A DNA stretch of 64,000 nt, taken from contig NZ_LFIJ01000002.1 of NCBI RefSeq assembly GCF_001187555.1, positions 1,426,545 to 1,490,544 of the forward strand, in the 5' to 3' direction. Source of the DNA: Gilvimarinus polysaccharolyticus (GTDB lineage: Bacteria; Pseudomonadota; Gammaproteobacteria; Pseudomonadales; Cellvibrionaceae). Both the position numbers and the translations under genes were made by a program. Below are positions 44,978 through 53,727 of the stretch, in pieces. Each line of letters starts with the position of its first letter. Position 1 is the stretch's first letter. The notes under the pieces were generated by a model that worked only from the letters and a program-made list of their open reading frames with translations, was not told where the DNA came from and did not search any database.

Positions 44978-45766
44978 ATGAGCATCAAAATAAAACGCAA
45001 TATGGTCAGTAATTTTTTACCCCATACCCCATTGGCTTTAGTGCTGGCGGGGCTGCTATCGGCATCTCCTTTGGTGTTGGCCGAGAGTGGAGCTAAGCTG
45101 GCCGATAAAGATCAGCGAGCCAGCCAAGTGCTGCACGCGCCCACCTTTAACGAGGTTGACGTTGATGCCAGTGGTGAGCTGCATGCTGAAGAGTTGGGCA
45201 GTTATTTTCAGCAACAGCTAGACAAAAACGGCTGGACCGATGAGCAAGTGGTAAGCCGTTATGACGCTAATAACAGCGGCGGCTTAAACCCGCCGGAATA
45301 CGAGCAACTGTTGGGCTCATTGCTAGACCAGTACATCGCGCAAATGAAAAGCAGCGCGCAACAGCGGCAAATGCAAAGCGAGACACAGGTGCGCGCTGGT
45401 GCTGAAAACCACACCAGTGCAGATCCTTATTTGGCCGAACGAACAACAAAACGAAAAGCTAAAGCACAGGCGGATTCGACCGTAAGTATCAGCGAGGCGA
45501 CCCAAGTAGCGCCGGAACAACTTGGCGGCTTAGAGGTGGTAAACCGCAATGGCGATGAAATTGGCGAGATTGATAAAGTACTCACCAAAAATGGTCGGGT
45601 GACCGAGGTAGTGGTAAGTGTGGGCGGCATTTTAGGTGTGGGCGACAAAGAGGTATTGATCGGTGCCGAGAGCCTTCAGCTTGTTGGTAATAAGGTTGTC
45701 TGGAATACACCGATGGGCAAGGACGCGATCGACAACTTGCCTGAGTACCAAGAGGGCCGCTCGTAA
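44978..45766 (+). CDS. Exported EF-hand / PRC-barrel protein
   Basis: A 262-residue protein with a signal peptide (cleaved near PLVLA-ES), two EF-hand loops (DVDASGELHAEE at about 62-73 and DANNSGGLNPPE at about 95-106), a Gln/Lys-rich linker, and a C-terminal PRC-barrel domain (about 178-255, GLEVVNRNGDEIGEIDKVL). The pairing suggests a calcium-responsive periplasmic or envelope protein. It lies 110 bases after the barrel-protein gene and may share its transcript. The function is unknown. Confidence 0.85.
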   Translation: MSIKIKRNMVSNFLPHTPLALVLAGLLSASPLVLAESGAKLADKDQRASQVLHAPTFNEVDVDASGELHAEELGSYFQQQLDKNGWTDEQVVSRYDANNSGGLNPPEYEQLLGSLLDQYIAQMKSSAQQRQMQSETQVRAGAENHTSADPYLAERTTKRKAKAQADSTVSISEATQVAPEQLGGLEVVNRNGDEIGEIDKVLTKNGRVTEVVVSVGGILGVGDKEVLIGAESLQLVGNKVVWNTPMGKDAIDNLPEYQEGRS

Positions 45767-45861
45767 GATCGACGCATTAGTACGCGGCCAATTTACAGAT
45801 TGTATTAATAATTCAGTTAAAGTGGGCACGTCGGCGACTGTGTCCACAAATCAACGTAAAG

Positions 45862-45886
45862 CGTCCCGTTAACGGGACGTTTTTTT
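45862..45886 (+). terminator. Intrinsic terminator after the EF-hand/PRC gene
   Basis: CGTCCCGT and ACGGGACG form a perfect 8-bp stem with a two-base centre at 45862-45879, followed by seven T. The acetyltransferase ATG is only 46 bases further, so its promoter must overlap this element or lie upstream with read-through. Confidence 0.88.
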
Positions 45887-45932
45887 GTCGTCTGGCAATG
45901 ACTCTAGCGACGCCTTAGGCTACTATCGTGGT

Positions 45933-48617
45933 ATGAGTCAAAATCATATCAAGCAGTTACTGCGTCCCAATTCTGTTGCCGTTATCGGCGCCTCTAACCG
46001 ACCCAATCGACCGGGTAATGCGGTAATGCGCAACCTGCTGCGGGCCGAGTTCTCGGGCCCCATTATGCCGGTTAACCCCAAGTACCAGTCCGTTAATGGC
46101 GTGTTGGCTTATCCGTCTATTGCCGCGCTGCCGGCGGTTCCCGATTTAGCCATTATTTGTACGCGGGCCGACCGAGTGCCTGCGGTTATTAATGAGCTGG
46201 GCGAAAAGGGCTGTCGCAATGCGATAGTCATTGCCGCGGGTTTGCATGTCTCGCAAACAGATGGCAACAGCCTGCAACAGCAAATGCTCGATAACGCCCG
46301 CCACTGGCAAATGCGTATTTTAGGGCCTAATAGTTTGGGGCTCATTGTGCCGGCCATTGGTCTTAACGCCAGCTACGCGCATATCGGTGCGCTACCGGGA
46401 AAAATTGCCTTTGTCTCGCAGTCGTCATCTGTTTGTACCACCATTCTCGACTGGGCCGAGCGCCGCCAAATTGGCTTTTCACACTTTATTGCGCTGGGTG
46501 ATGCCGCCGATGTGAGCTACGCTGAGTTGTTAGATTTTTTAGGTCAAGATGGCAAAACCTCGGCCATTTTGTTGTACGTAGAATCCATTCGGCAGGGGCG
46601 TCTGTTTATGTCGGCGGCACGTGCCGCCTCTAAAAATAAACCGATTCTGGTGATTAAAACCGGTCACGCGCTAGAAAGCTTAGAAACGGCAACCGCAGCG
46701 CGGCGTGCCGATATCGGCGCCGATGGCGTTTACGATGCAGCGTTTAAACGTGCCGGCATGTTGCGAGTGGGTGAGCTACGCGAGCTGTTTGCCGCAGTAG
46801 AAACCTTAGCCCATGGCAAACCCATTAAAGGCGAGCGACTGGCCATATTGACCAATGGCGTGGGGCCAAGTTTGATGGCGGTCGATACGCTAATTAACGA
46901 TGGCGGCCGACTAGAAACATTGTCGGAAGACACGCAAGCCAAATTACGTGCAGTGGTGCCACTGGGTGGGCATGCGAATAATCCGGTTAATTTACTGGGC
47001 GATGCCTCGCCCGAGCTGTATCAAAACGCACTAGAGATTTTGTTAGACGCGCCCGAGGTGGATAATTTATTGGTATTGCACAGCCCGTCAGCATTGGTGC
47101 GCGGCGACACCTACGCCGCTAAGGTGATTCAAACGGTTAAACGGCGCAGCGCTCGTGTCCCCAATTTACTGGTCGCCTGGATGGGTGAAAACGCATCGTT
47201 AACCGCTCGCGAGCGATTCTCTAAGGCAGGCATTGCCTCGTTTCGCACCCCCGAGGGGGCCGTGGGGGCGTTTATGCACATGGTGCAGTACCGCCGCAAC
47301 CAAAAACTATTAATGGAAACCCCCGAGTCAATTCCCGCCGGTATTGCCGATGATTACCTTGGTGCAAGGCAGATCATCGACGATGCCCGAGCGTCGCAAC
47401 TTGATTATCTCAACACGCAACAAGCAGCTGATTTATTAGCGGCCTACAGTATTAACACTCTGACAACACTGATTGCAGCTGATGTTGATGAAGCTGCAAG
47501 ACAGGCCGATGAGCTTGGCTACCCAGTTGCGATAAAAATTATCTCGCGGGATATTCCACACAAATCGGATGTGGGCGGAGTGGTACTCAATTTACACTCG
47601 GCCGATGAGGTGGCGTTAACCGCCGCCAACATGCTGGCTCGCGTCCGCGATACGTATCCCAATGCCAAACTCGATGGTTTTACTTTACAGAATATGGCGC
47701 GCCGCGCCGGTGCCCACGAGCTGCGTATTAGCGTTAAAAACGATCCGGTATTTGGCCCGGTCATTTTATTGGGTGAAGGCGGCACAGAGCTGGACACCGA
47801 GCGTCACGCGGTAGTCGGTTTGCCGCCGCTGAATATGGCACTGGCGCGCTACTTAGTGATTCAGGCCCTGGCCGAGGGTAAATTGCGTGACAGGCAACTG
47901 CAACAGCCACTTGATCGTCAGGCACTGGCGGTGTTGTTAACTAAAATAAACCAAATGATTATCGACAACCCCGCGATCATCGAGCTGGATATTAACCCCG
48001 TATTAGCCTCCGGTAGTGAGCTGACAGTGCTGGATATTAACGTCACCTTGGGCGACCCCGAAACCCGCAACCTGGTTATTCGCCCATACCCTAAAGAGCT
48101 AGAGGAGCACTACACATTAACCTCTGGGCGTGAGGTCTTATTGCGCCCCATTCGCCCCGAAGATGAAAGCACTCACCGTGAGTTTGATTTACAACTCACC
48201 GGGCTCGACCGTTACAACCGTTACTTTAGCGAGTTGCCAAAGCTTGGTCATGAACAGCTGGCGCGACAAACACAAATTGACTACGACCGCGAAATGGCTT
48301 TTATCGCCAGCGCGCAAAAAGACAATGGCGAGTGGGAAACCTTAGGCGTCACCCGAGTACTAACGGACCCCGAAAATATCGAAGGCGAGTTTGCCGTTAT
48401 AGTCCGCGCGGATATGAAAGGCCAAGGGTTGGGTAAGCGGTTATTAAATAAATTACTCGATTACTGCCGCCAACGCGGATTGAGTTATTTGACAGGTGAA
48501 ACCATGCCGCAAAACCGTGGTATGGCTGGGCTTGCTCGCGCTGTCGGCTTTACCGTGCGGCATGATCGCGAAGAGGGCATTGTGACCATGCGGTATGAAT
48601 TTTCGCAAAACGAATAG
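45933..48617 (+). CDS. Protein acetyltransferase Pat/PatZ (NDP-forming CoA ligase plus GNAT)
   Basis: An 894-residue fusion. Domains: CoA-binding Rossmann (about 10-115, SVAVIGASNRPNRPGNAVMR), succinyl-CoA-ligase-like flavodoxin domains (about 145-460), an ATP-grasp-like domain (about 490-700, GYPVAIKIISRDIPHKSDVG) and a C-terminal GNAT domain (about 735-890, IVRADMKGQGLGKRLLNKLL). PatZ/YfiQ of enterics and Pat of Salmonella acetylate acetyl-CoA synthetase and other lysines. The catalytic His of true ligases could not be verified by eye. The ATG at 45933 is preferred; the frame extends to 45885 through the terminator. Confidence 0.92.
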   Translation: MSQNHIKQLLRPNSVAVIGASNRPNRPGNAVMRNLLRAEFSGPIMPVNPKYQSVNGVLAYPSIAALPAVPDLAIICTRADRVPAVINELGEKGCRNAIVIAAGLHVSQTDGNSLQQQMLDNARHWQMRILGPNSLGLIVPAIGLNASYAHIGALPGKIAFVSQSSSVCTTILDWAERRQIGFSHFIALGDAADVSYAELLDFLGQDGKTSAILLYVESIRQGRLFMSAARAASKNKPILVIKTGHALESLETATAARRADIGADGVYDAAFKRAGMLRVGELRELFAAVETLAHGKPIKGERLAILTNGVGPSLMAVDTLINDGGRLETLSEDTQAKLRAVVPLGGHANNPVNLLGDASPELYQNALEILLDAPEVDNLLVLHSPSALVRGDTYAAKVIQTVKRRSARVPNLLVAWMGENASLTARERFSKAGIASFRTPEGAVGAFMHMVQYRRNQKLLMETPESIPAGIADDYLGARQIIDDARASQLDYLNTQQAADLLAAYSINTLTTLIAADVDEAARQADELGYPVAIKIISRDIPHKSDVGGVVLNLHSADEVALTAANMLARVRDTYPNAKLDGFTLQNMARRAGAHELRISVKNDPVFGPVILLGEGGTELDTERHAVVGLPPLNMALARYLVIQALAEGKLRDRQLQQPLDRQALAVLLTKINQMIIDNPAIIELDINPVLASGSELTVLDINVTLGDPETRNLVIRPYPKELEEHYTLTSGREVLLRPIRPEDESTHREFDLQLTGLDRYNRYFSELPKLGHEQLARQTQIDYDREMAFIASAQKDNGEWETLGVTRVLTDPENIEGEFAVIVRADMKGQGLGKRLLNKLLDYCRQRGLSYLTGETMPQNRGMAGLARAVGFTVRHDREEGIVTMRYEFSQNE

Positions 48618-48825
48618 CGTGCAGATAACAAAAGCTTTGGTTTTTGTACAGCCGTATTAACTTTACATCATCGTGCGATTGGCCTTTTACCCATTACTCA
48701 GGGGAAACCCTTGAATAAAGTGGGCTAATAATCTTGGCGAGATAATCTATTTCTAAACAATTCAATAGTTTAGCAGAGCTTGCGCGGTGGGATAAAAAAG
48801 ATTAGATTAAGCTCTAAATTAAATT

Positions 48826-48951
48826 CAGTCGCACTTTCCCCAGACAAGGAGCTGTCAAAACATGTCTAATTCCCTTTTGTTTTTAACAATCTCCATGTCT
48901 ATCCTCATCCAATCTCTACTGGGGATAGGGTGCCGGGACAAAGTGCGACTG
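48826..48951. repeat. 126-bp inverted-repeat element (REP/MITE-like)
   Basis: Perfect 12-base terminal inverted repeats, CAGTCGCACTTT at 48826-48837 and AAAGTGCGACTG at 48940-48951. An inner pair CCCCAG/CTGGGG directly inside the left end and 10 to 15 bases inside the right end extends the stem. The inside has no gene. It looks like a non-autonomous mobile element or a REP-type unit. Confidence 0.7.
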
Positions 48952-49113
48952 AGTCGCATGAATTAGCTGTTATTTGCCAGATAAAACGCGGTTGGTAAAC
49001 TAAGCTTAGCACAAGATTTTAATAGTGCTGTATATAAAAACAGCATAAGTGTGCTAATCAACATTAGGAAAAAATATTGGAAATTGAATTGACAGCCTAT
49101 TACTCTGTTTTAG

Positions 49114-49186
49114 ACCTTAAGACTAAGTGCCTGCCGCTGTGCAAGTCCGTGGTTTGCATCAGAGGACAGGCACTTAGTCTTAAGGT
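49114..49186. repeat. Perfect 20-bp hairpin (REP-like)
   Basis: ACCTTAAGACTAAGTGCCTG (49114-49133) and its exact reverse complement (49167-49186) enclose a 33-base loop that itself holds TGCAA/TTGCA. The right arm reads GGACAGGCACTTAGTC, like palindromes I associate with REP elements mobilised by IS200-like RAYT transposases; that association is from memory. No transposase is in the window. Confidence 0.75.
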
Positions 49187-49296
49187 AAAGAAAGAGTCAT
49201 CAATACTCCTTTCATTCCGCGTTTTCTCCAGTTCCGTTCACGGATTAATGCAGCTTCTTCGTGACCTCAGAAGCGCTTTATTTTCCGTGCCCGCAA

Positions 49297-49377
49297 ATAA
49301 CAAGGCCAAGCATTGCGACAACTTTTTCGTTACGGCTTCGCCTTCACAAAAAAGCTGCGCATGTTGGCAGCGTTATA
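49297..49377 (+). other. attC-like recombination site 1
   Basis: 81 bases from ATAACAAGGCCAAGCA to TGTTGGCAGCGTTAT. The outer arms pair (GCCAA with TTGGC) with the offset bases usual for attC, and the centre holds shorter stems. It opens the cassette of the NYN gene. Confidence 0.7.
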
Positions 49378-49396
49378 TTTCAAGGAGAGTTAATTA

Positions 49397-49954
49397 GTGA
49401 TTTCAAATGCAGATAGCCCTGCTTTTCCTCAGCCATATCCTCCACAGGCATTCGAGAAAGCAATTGTATTCATAGATGGTTCTAACCTACTAAATCGGTT
49501 GCATGATGAGAAAATTAAAGTTAATGATTTTTACAAAATAGCTGTTACTGCATGTGGGGCTAGGCAAGTACTTCGGGTCTATTTTTATACGTCAGAAGAT
49601 AAACTCGCTAAAGCTAAAGAAATTCATGGTGTAAACGCTTTTGATAATTGCAGAGTTGTTCTTGGGCATTCTGTGTTGAGAGGTAATGGGTCTATCAAAG
49701 AAAAAGGGGTAGATGCACTATTAGTTGCAGACTTGGTATACCATGCTGCGACCAAGAACTGCCAATATGCAGTGGTATTTTCAAATGATACTGATTTTGT
49801 TTTTGCAATTAAACGTGTCGAAGATTTTGGTTGCAAGACTGCAATTGTTAGTACCTTTCAATCTGCATCTGATCGGCTAGTGAATGCATGTGATGATTAT
49901 TATCACATCACTAAAGACACAATAATCGAGAGAAATTGGGGTAATGAAATATAA
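49397..49954 (+). CDS. NYN-domain (PIN-like) nuclease, LabA type
   Basis: Predicted metal-dependent RNase of 185 residues. The GTG at 49397 has AAGGAGAG upstream and follows attC site 1 by 20 bases. The NYN fold marks are AIVFIDGSNLLNRL at about 23-36, KGVDALLVADLVYHAA at about 102-117 and VFSNDTDFVFAIKRVEDFGC at about 127-146, giving the acidic quartet. Such proteins act in RNA processing or in phage and toxin systems, and lone ones occur in integron cassettes. The biological target is unknown. Confidence 0.88.
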   Translation: MISNADSPAFPQPYPPQAFEKAIVFIDGSNLLNRLHDEKIKVNDFYKIAVTACGARQVLRVYFYTSEDKLAKAKEIHGVNAFDNCRVVLGHSVLRGNGSIKEKGVDALLVADLVYHAATKNCQYAVVFSNDTDFVFAIKRVEDFGCKTAIVSTFQSASDRLVNACDDYYHITKDTIIERNWGNEI

Positions 49955-50052
49955 CCAGAAGCAGCATTGGACTCAAAAAAACCTGTCACTTTTTGTGCAA
50001 AGGTCCGAACAAAAAAACGCCAGATTTTTGAACCACTGTGCTGGGCGTTACA
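49951..50052 (+). other. attC-like recombination site 2
   Basis: 102 bases from ATAACCAGAAGCAGCA, overlapping the NYN gene stop, to TGTGCTGGGCGTTACA. CAGCA pairs with TGCTG next to the outer boxes. Less perfect than sites 3 and 5. Confidence 0.55.
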
Positions 50053-50068
50053 TTTTTAAGGAAGAATT

Positions 50069-50581
50069 ATGAAATATCTTAGATATGCGTTTGTGGCATT
50101 TTTGTCTGGGATATTCTTTTCTTTAGGCGCTTTCGTAGTCATAACTTACGCTATTCCTCTTTTTTTAGATTATGACTCTGACTCTATATATCGCGAAGAA
50201 ATAGATCGAGTAGAAGAAAAGCTTGGGAAATCATGTATAGATTTACATCATGAGGTAATTGTTTTTGCAAAAAACGATATTGGAGAAATTATTAATCAAG
50301 GATTAAAGGGAGGTGATTGGATTGCCATTATTACAAAAGAACAAAAAATCTTCCTTGATGAAGTCGATGAGCATATATCAGAATGTCAACGTGCAGAATA
50401 TAGCGCAAGAAAACTAGGCTATAACTGGCCATCATTTGATGACCTTCAGTATCTTTACTCTGCGCTGAAGATATATTCAACTAGATATGGCGAAGGCCCT
50501 GCATCTTCGAGAGATCTAAAACCAGAAGCGCTAGATCGTTTGATTTTCAACTATCAAAATGTAACAAGTAAAGGCATTTGA
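50069..50581 (+). CDS. Cassette protein of unknown function, one membrane helix
   Basis: A 170-residue protein I do not recognise. Membrane helix at about 7-30 (FVAFLSGIFFSLGAFVVITY), then an acidic, probably periplasmic, helical part with two Cys (SCIDL and SECQR) and YLYSALKIYSTRYGEGPASS near 135-154. The RBS AAGGAAG is 6 bases before the ATG. Its 3' end forms part of attC site 3, as often seen in cassettes. Confidence 0.72.
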   Translation: MKYLRYAFVAFLSGIFFSLGAFVVITYAIPLFLDYDSDSIYREEIDRVEEKLGKSCIDLHHEVIVFAKNDIGEIINQGLKGGDWIAIITKEQKIFLDEVDEHISECQRAEYSARKLGYNWPSFDDLQYLYSALKIYSTRYGEGPASSRDLKPEALDRLIFNYQNVTSKGI

Positions 50582-50618
50582 CGCGCAAAAGGCGAACGCA
50601 AATGCTTTAGGCGTTATG
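50561..50618 (+). other. attC-like recombination site 3
   Basis: 58 bases from GTAACAAGTAAAGGCATTTG to CAAATGCTTTAGGCGTTATG. The arms pair over CAAATGC with the expected unpaired bases on one side, and the end GGCGTTA is canonical. It overlaps the last codons of the gene before it. Confidence 0.85.
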
Positions 50619-50633
50619 TGATCAATACTACTA

Positions 50634-51290
50634 ATGACAATTAGCTGGAAAGAATACCAAATTCAAGCATCAGAATTCTTTAATAGACTTGGCTTTCATA
50701 CTGAAGTTGAAGCTAAGGTTTCTGGTGTACGTGGTTTTCACGAAATAGATGTACTAGTTACAGGTGATCTACATGGAATCAGTGTGAAAAGGGTTATCGA
50801 GTGTAAGAACTGGAAGCATAATATCCCGAAAGAAAAGGTAATGGCCCTTTATAGTATTGTTCAAGATGTGGGAGCTGATAGAGGTTTTCTTCTCTCAGAA
50901 ATTGGATTCCAATCTGGGGCAATTAGGGCAGCAAAAAACTCAAACCTTACATTGACTAGTTTGGCTGATCTAAAAATTGAAGCCAATTCTACTATTGTCG
51001 AAAATGAAATAAGTTCTTTGCATATGCGAAGAAGTAAAGTTTTAAAGAGATTGTGGAAGTTACACAAGAGTACCAACGATTACATGTCACACTTTATGAA
51101 CCCGATGGGTAAGCTAGCTTTTATCGAGTTAGCCGTCGATGAAGCCTTGAATGGAAATTATCCAGTTGCGTATGGTCTAACTGTTGGCAGCGAGCGGTTG
51201 TTTGTGGATAGCTGGGAAGAGCTGATTAACGAAATAAAAAAACTATTAGATTACGCTGAAGAATATGAAAGTAACTACGAATCCACATAA
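50634..51290 (+). CDS. Mrr-like restriction endonuclease domain protein
   Basis: A 218-residue protein with a PD-(D/E)xK nuclease domain of Mrr type at its N-terminus (about 5-115). EIDVLVTGDL carries the acidic residue, RVIECKNWKH carries the ExK pair, and the trailing GADRGFLLSEIGFQSGAIRA matches the Mrr C-part. The C-terminal half (helical, with HKSTNDYMSHFMNPMGK) is not recognised. No methylase or helicase is next to it. A modified-DNA nuclease or phage-defence role is possible from the family. Confidence 0.85.
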   Translation: MTISWKEYQIQASEFFNRLGFHTEVEAKVSGVRGFHEIDVLVTGDLHGISVKRVIECKNWKHNIPKEKVMALYSIVQDVGADRGFLLSEIGFQSGAIRAAKNSNLTLTSLADLKIEANSTIVENEISSLHMRRSKVLKRLWKLHKSTNDYMSHFMNPMGKLAFIELAVDEALNGNYPVAYGLTVGSERLFVDSWEELINEIKKLLDYAEEYESNYEST

Positions 51291-51344
51291 CAAACGCAGG
51301 CAGTCGACGCGAAAAAGCCCGCGTAACTGCTACAAACGTTATAG
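51287..51344 (+). other. attC-like recombination site 4
   Basis: 58 bases from ATAACAAACGCAGGCAGT, overlapping the stop codon before it, to ACTGCTACAAACGTTATA. GCAGT pairs with ACTGC, and the centre holds CGCG/CGCG around AAAAAGCC. Confidence 0.7.
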
Positions 51345-51425
51345 GGCCGTGGGGGGCCACTAAATACCCAAAGGACTTTGAAGTCTTGGCCGAAAACACT
51401 GTTGTTTTGTAAAAAATTAATAAAA

Positions 51426-51533
51426 ATGGGCAAGCAATACGCTAATTGTTCGAACTGTTTCAGGCCGCTTCGTGATAAGACGCCAACATGCTCAGCCCCT
51501 AAGTTTTATCAAGAAATCCTTCCAAACTCTTGA
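51426..51533 (+). CDS. Possible 35-residue cysteine-bearing protein
   Basis: ATG at 51426 to TGA at 51533. The product MGKQYANCSNCFRPLRDKTP continues with TCSAPKFYQEILPNS. The CxxC and a further Cys suggest a metal-binding knuckle. It is the first plus-strand frame after attC site 4, where a cassette gene is expected, but no clear ribosome site was seen. Confidence 0.3.
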   Translation: MGKQYANCSNCFRPLRDKTPTCSAPKFYQEILPNS

Positions 51534-51569
51534 TCGTCTATTTTGGCCTATGCTTTGTTACCTGCAAGT

Positions 51570-52457
51570 TCATAGGCTCAAACGTGTTTTTAAAAACTCA
51601 ATAAATACTGAAATGCGTTTTGACAGGGCGGTGTTGCGATAAAACACCGCGTGCACATCATGACGTGAACTGCTCTGCTCAACGACACCAGGCAGTACTT
51701 CAATCAGTGCTCCATTCTTTAAATACTCACCAATCATAAAATTTGAGATTAACGCTATACCGTGGCCACCCAGACACAGTTGAAGCAGCGTTTCCCCACT
51801 ACTGGCAGCGATCGATGGGTTTATCTCCAGCGGTTCTGATAGTGGCCATTTGTTCAGGGAGCTACCTCGAGAAAAGCCGATCAGCTGGTGATGCTGCAGA
51901 TCATTTACGGACTGAGGCGTGCCGTACGTCTTTAGGTAATTGGGACTAGCCATCAGGCGCATAGGGCTGCGGCCCAATTTGGTGGCGTGCAGGTTGGAGT
52001 CGTCGAGCTTGCCAATCCGGATAGCTACATCGGTCCGTTTCTCGATCAAGTTGATAACATTATCGTTCGATACCAGCTCCAATTTAACGAGAGGATACAG
52101 CTGTTGGAACTCTGCCATTAAGGGGGCTATTTGATGCAGCATAAATGGGCTAGCGGCATCTACCCGCAACCAACCAGACGGCGCACGTTTTTGCAATTGC
52201 AGCGTTTCCTCCGCCTGCTCCAAGTGTTTCAGACCCTCGCGCACCTGCCGCACAAAATCCAAACATTCCTCAGTGGGTTCCACTTTTCGCGTGGTGCGAT
52301 TGAATAGGTTGGTATCGAGCCGTTGCTCGAGCCGCTGAATGGCTCGGGTGATTTTGGCAACCGGGTGGTTGAGGGTTTTGGCTGCTGCTGTGAAGCCACC
52401 GAGATCGAAGACAGCCAGCAGAATGACCAGGTCATCTGTTTTGGATATATTTGTCAT
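51570..52457 (-). CDS. LysR-family transcriptional regulator
   Basis: A 295-residue regulator. Winged helix at about 1-60 (LAVFDLGGFTAAAKTLNHPV, then RAIQRLEQRLDTNLFNRTTR) and a periplasmic-binding-like effector domain from about 90. The ATG at 52457 (MTNISKTDDL) is preferred; the frame extends to 52520, which would leave no room for the promoter of the divergent transporter. It very probably controls that transporter gene from the 88-base region between them, as is usual for LysR pairs. Confidence 0.9.
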   Translation of the reverse strand: MTNISKTDDLVILLAVFDLGGFTAAAKTLNHPVAKITRAIQRLEQRLDTNLFNRTTRKVEPTEECLDFVRQVREGLKHLEQAEETLQLQKRAPSGWLRVDAASPFMLHQIAPLMAEFQQLYPLVKLELVSNDNVINLIEKRTDVAIRIGKLDDSNLHATKLGRSPMRLMASPNYLKTYGTPQSVNDLQHHQLIGFSRGSSLNKWPLSEPLEINPSIAASSGETLLQLCLGGHGIALISNFMIGEYLKNGALIEVLPGVVEQSSSRHDVHAVFYRNTALSKRISVFIEFLKTRLSL

Positions 52458-52545
52458 AAATGTAATAGTGTTTTCTATATTGGGTTGTTTTTTGCAATAA
52501 TACCTTCCCGCATACTCCACCGCAAATCAATATAGGAGTTATGTC

Positions 52546-53727
52546 ATGCCATTAGCTTTATGGGCACTCACCCTGAGTGCATTTGCAATAGGTACTACCG
52601 AGTTCGTAATCGTCGGATTAGTGCCGACTATCGCCCAGGATCTGGGTGTATCTCTACCATCGGCTGGCCTGCTGGTGAGCCTCTATGCCCTGGGAGTTGC
52701 TATTGGCGCCCCTGTGCTCACAGCCTTAACCGGCCGCTGGCCGCGTAAAGCGGTGCTGCTAAGTTTGATGGCGCTTTTTGTGGTTGGCAATCTCTTCGCT
52801 TGGCAGGCACCGAGTTACGAAAGCTTGATAATTGCCAGAATCCTTACCGGCTTAGCCCATGGGGTCTTCTTCGCCATCGGCTCAACTATTGCCACGAGCT
52901 TAGTGAGCAAGGACAAGGAAGCCAGTGCCATCGCCATTATGTTTACCGGGCTTACTGTAGCCTTGGTAACCGGTGTGCCCCTAGGTACCTTGATTGGTCA
53001 GAACTTTGGCTGGCGCGCGACTTTTTTAGTCGTCTCCTTGCTGGGTTTAATCGCGTTTATTGGCAGCGCCTTGTTGGTCCCGAAGAACCTAAAGCAATCC
53101 GCACCTGCAAAACTGCGTGAACAACTTCAGGTATTGATGGAGCCGCGTCTGTTGTTAGTCTACCTCATCACCGCACTAGGCTACGGCGGTACCTTTACGG
53201 CCTTTACTTATCTTGCACCGATTCTGGAGCAGGTGAGCGGCTTTAGCTCTAATGCAATTGCGCTGGTACTGCTGGTATATGGTGTCTCTGTTGCAGCCGG
53301 TAATATCTGGGGTGGCAAGCTTGCTGACTCCCAAGGCCCGATAAAAGCTCTAACCATAATTTTTAGTGCTCTAACGCTGGTGTTATTGGCCTTTACCTTT
53401 ACGGCGAGCAATCCAATATTGGCCGTGCTGACGATACTTGTTTGGGGAGCTTTCGCCTTCGGTAATGTGCCCGGCTTGCAGGTGTACGTGGTACAGCTAG
53501 CTCAGAAGTACACACCCAATGCAGTGGATGTGGCCTCAGGTTTGAATATTGCCGCCTTTAACGTCGGTATCGCGTTAGGCTCGTTGATAGGAGGTTTAGT
53601 GGTCGAGGATATGTCGCTAATGGATACCCCCTGGATTGGGGCGCTGATTGTTGCGTTGGCTGTTGTTCTGACGCGTATTTCTGGGGCGTTGGACTCTCGT
53701 TCGCCTAGAAAACGGGCAAGTATCTAA
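52546..53727 (+). CDS. MFS efflux transporter (DHA1 family, YdhP/AraJ-like)
   Basis: Twelve-segment drug/proton or sugar efflux protein of 393 residues. LWALTLSAFAIGTTEFVIVG, the loop motif GAPVLTALTGRWPRKAVLLS and RILTGLAHGVFFAIGS are characteristic of the AraJ/YdhP/CmlA-related branch. Good site AGGAG 7 bases before the ATG. Divergent from its LysR gene. It lies between attC sites 4 and 5, so the pair sits where a cassette would be, an unusually large one. Confidence 0.9.
   Translation: MPLALWALTLSAFAIGTTEFVIVGLVPTIAQDLGVSLPSAGLLVSLYALGVAIGAPVLTALTGRWPRKAVLLSLMALFVVGNLFAWQAPSYESLIIARILTGLAHGVFFAIGSTIATSLVSKDKEASAIAIMFTGLTVALVTGVPLGTLIGQNFGWRATFLVVSLLGLIAFIGSALLVPKNLKQSAPAKLREQLQVLMEPRLLLVYLITALGYGGTFTAFTYLAPILEQVSGFSSNAIALVLLVYGVSVAAGNIWGGKLADSQGPIKALTIIFSALTLVLLAFTFTASNPILAVLTILVWGAFAFGNVPGLQVYVVQLAQKYTPNAVDVASGLNIAAFNVGIALGSLIGGLVVEDMSLMDTPWIGALIVALAVVLTRISGALDSRSPRKRASI

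Larger units (their letters stand above)
48618..49396. other. Repeat-bearing intergenic region before the cassette array
   Basis: 780 bases without a credible gene. It contains two unrelated long hairpins (48826-48951 and 49114-49186) and the first attC-like site (49297-49377). An open frame at 49077-49397 runs through the second hairpin and the attC site and is not accepted as a gene. Confidence 0.7.

Noticed and set aside
49077-49397. 106-codon open frame before the NYN gene
   Set aside because: It lacks a strong start, runs through the 20-bp hairpin and the attC site, and resembles no protein family.
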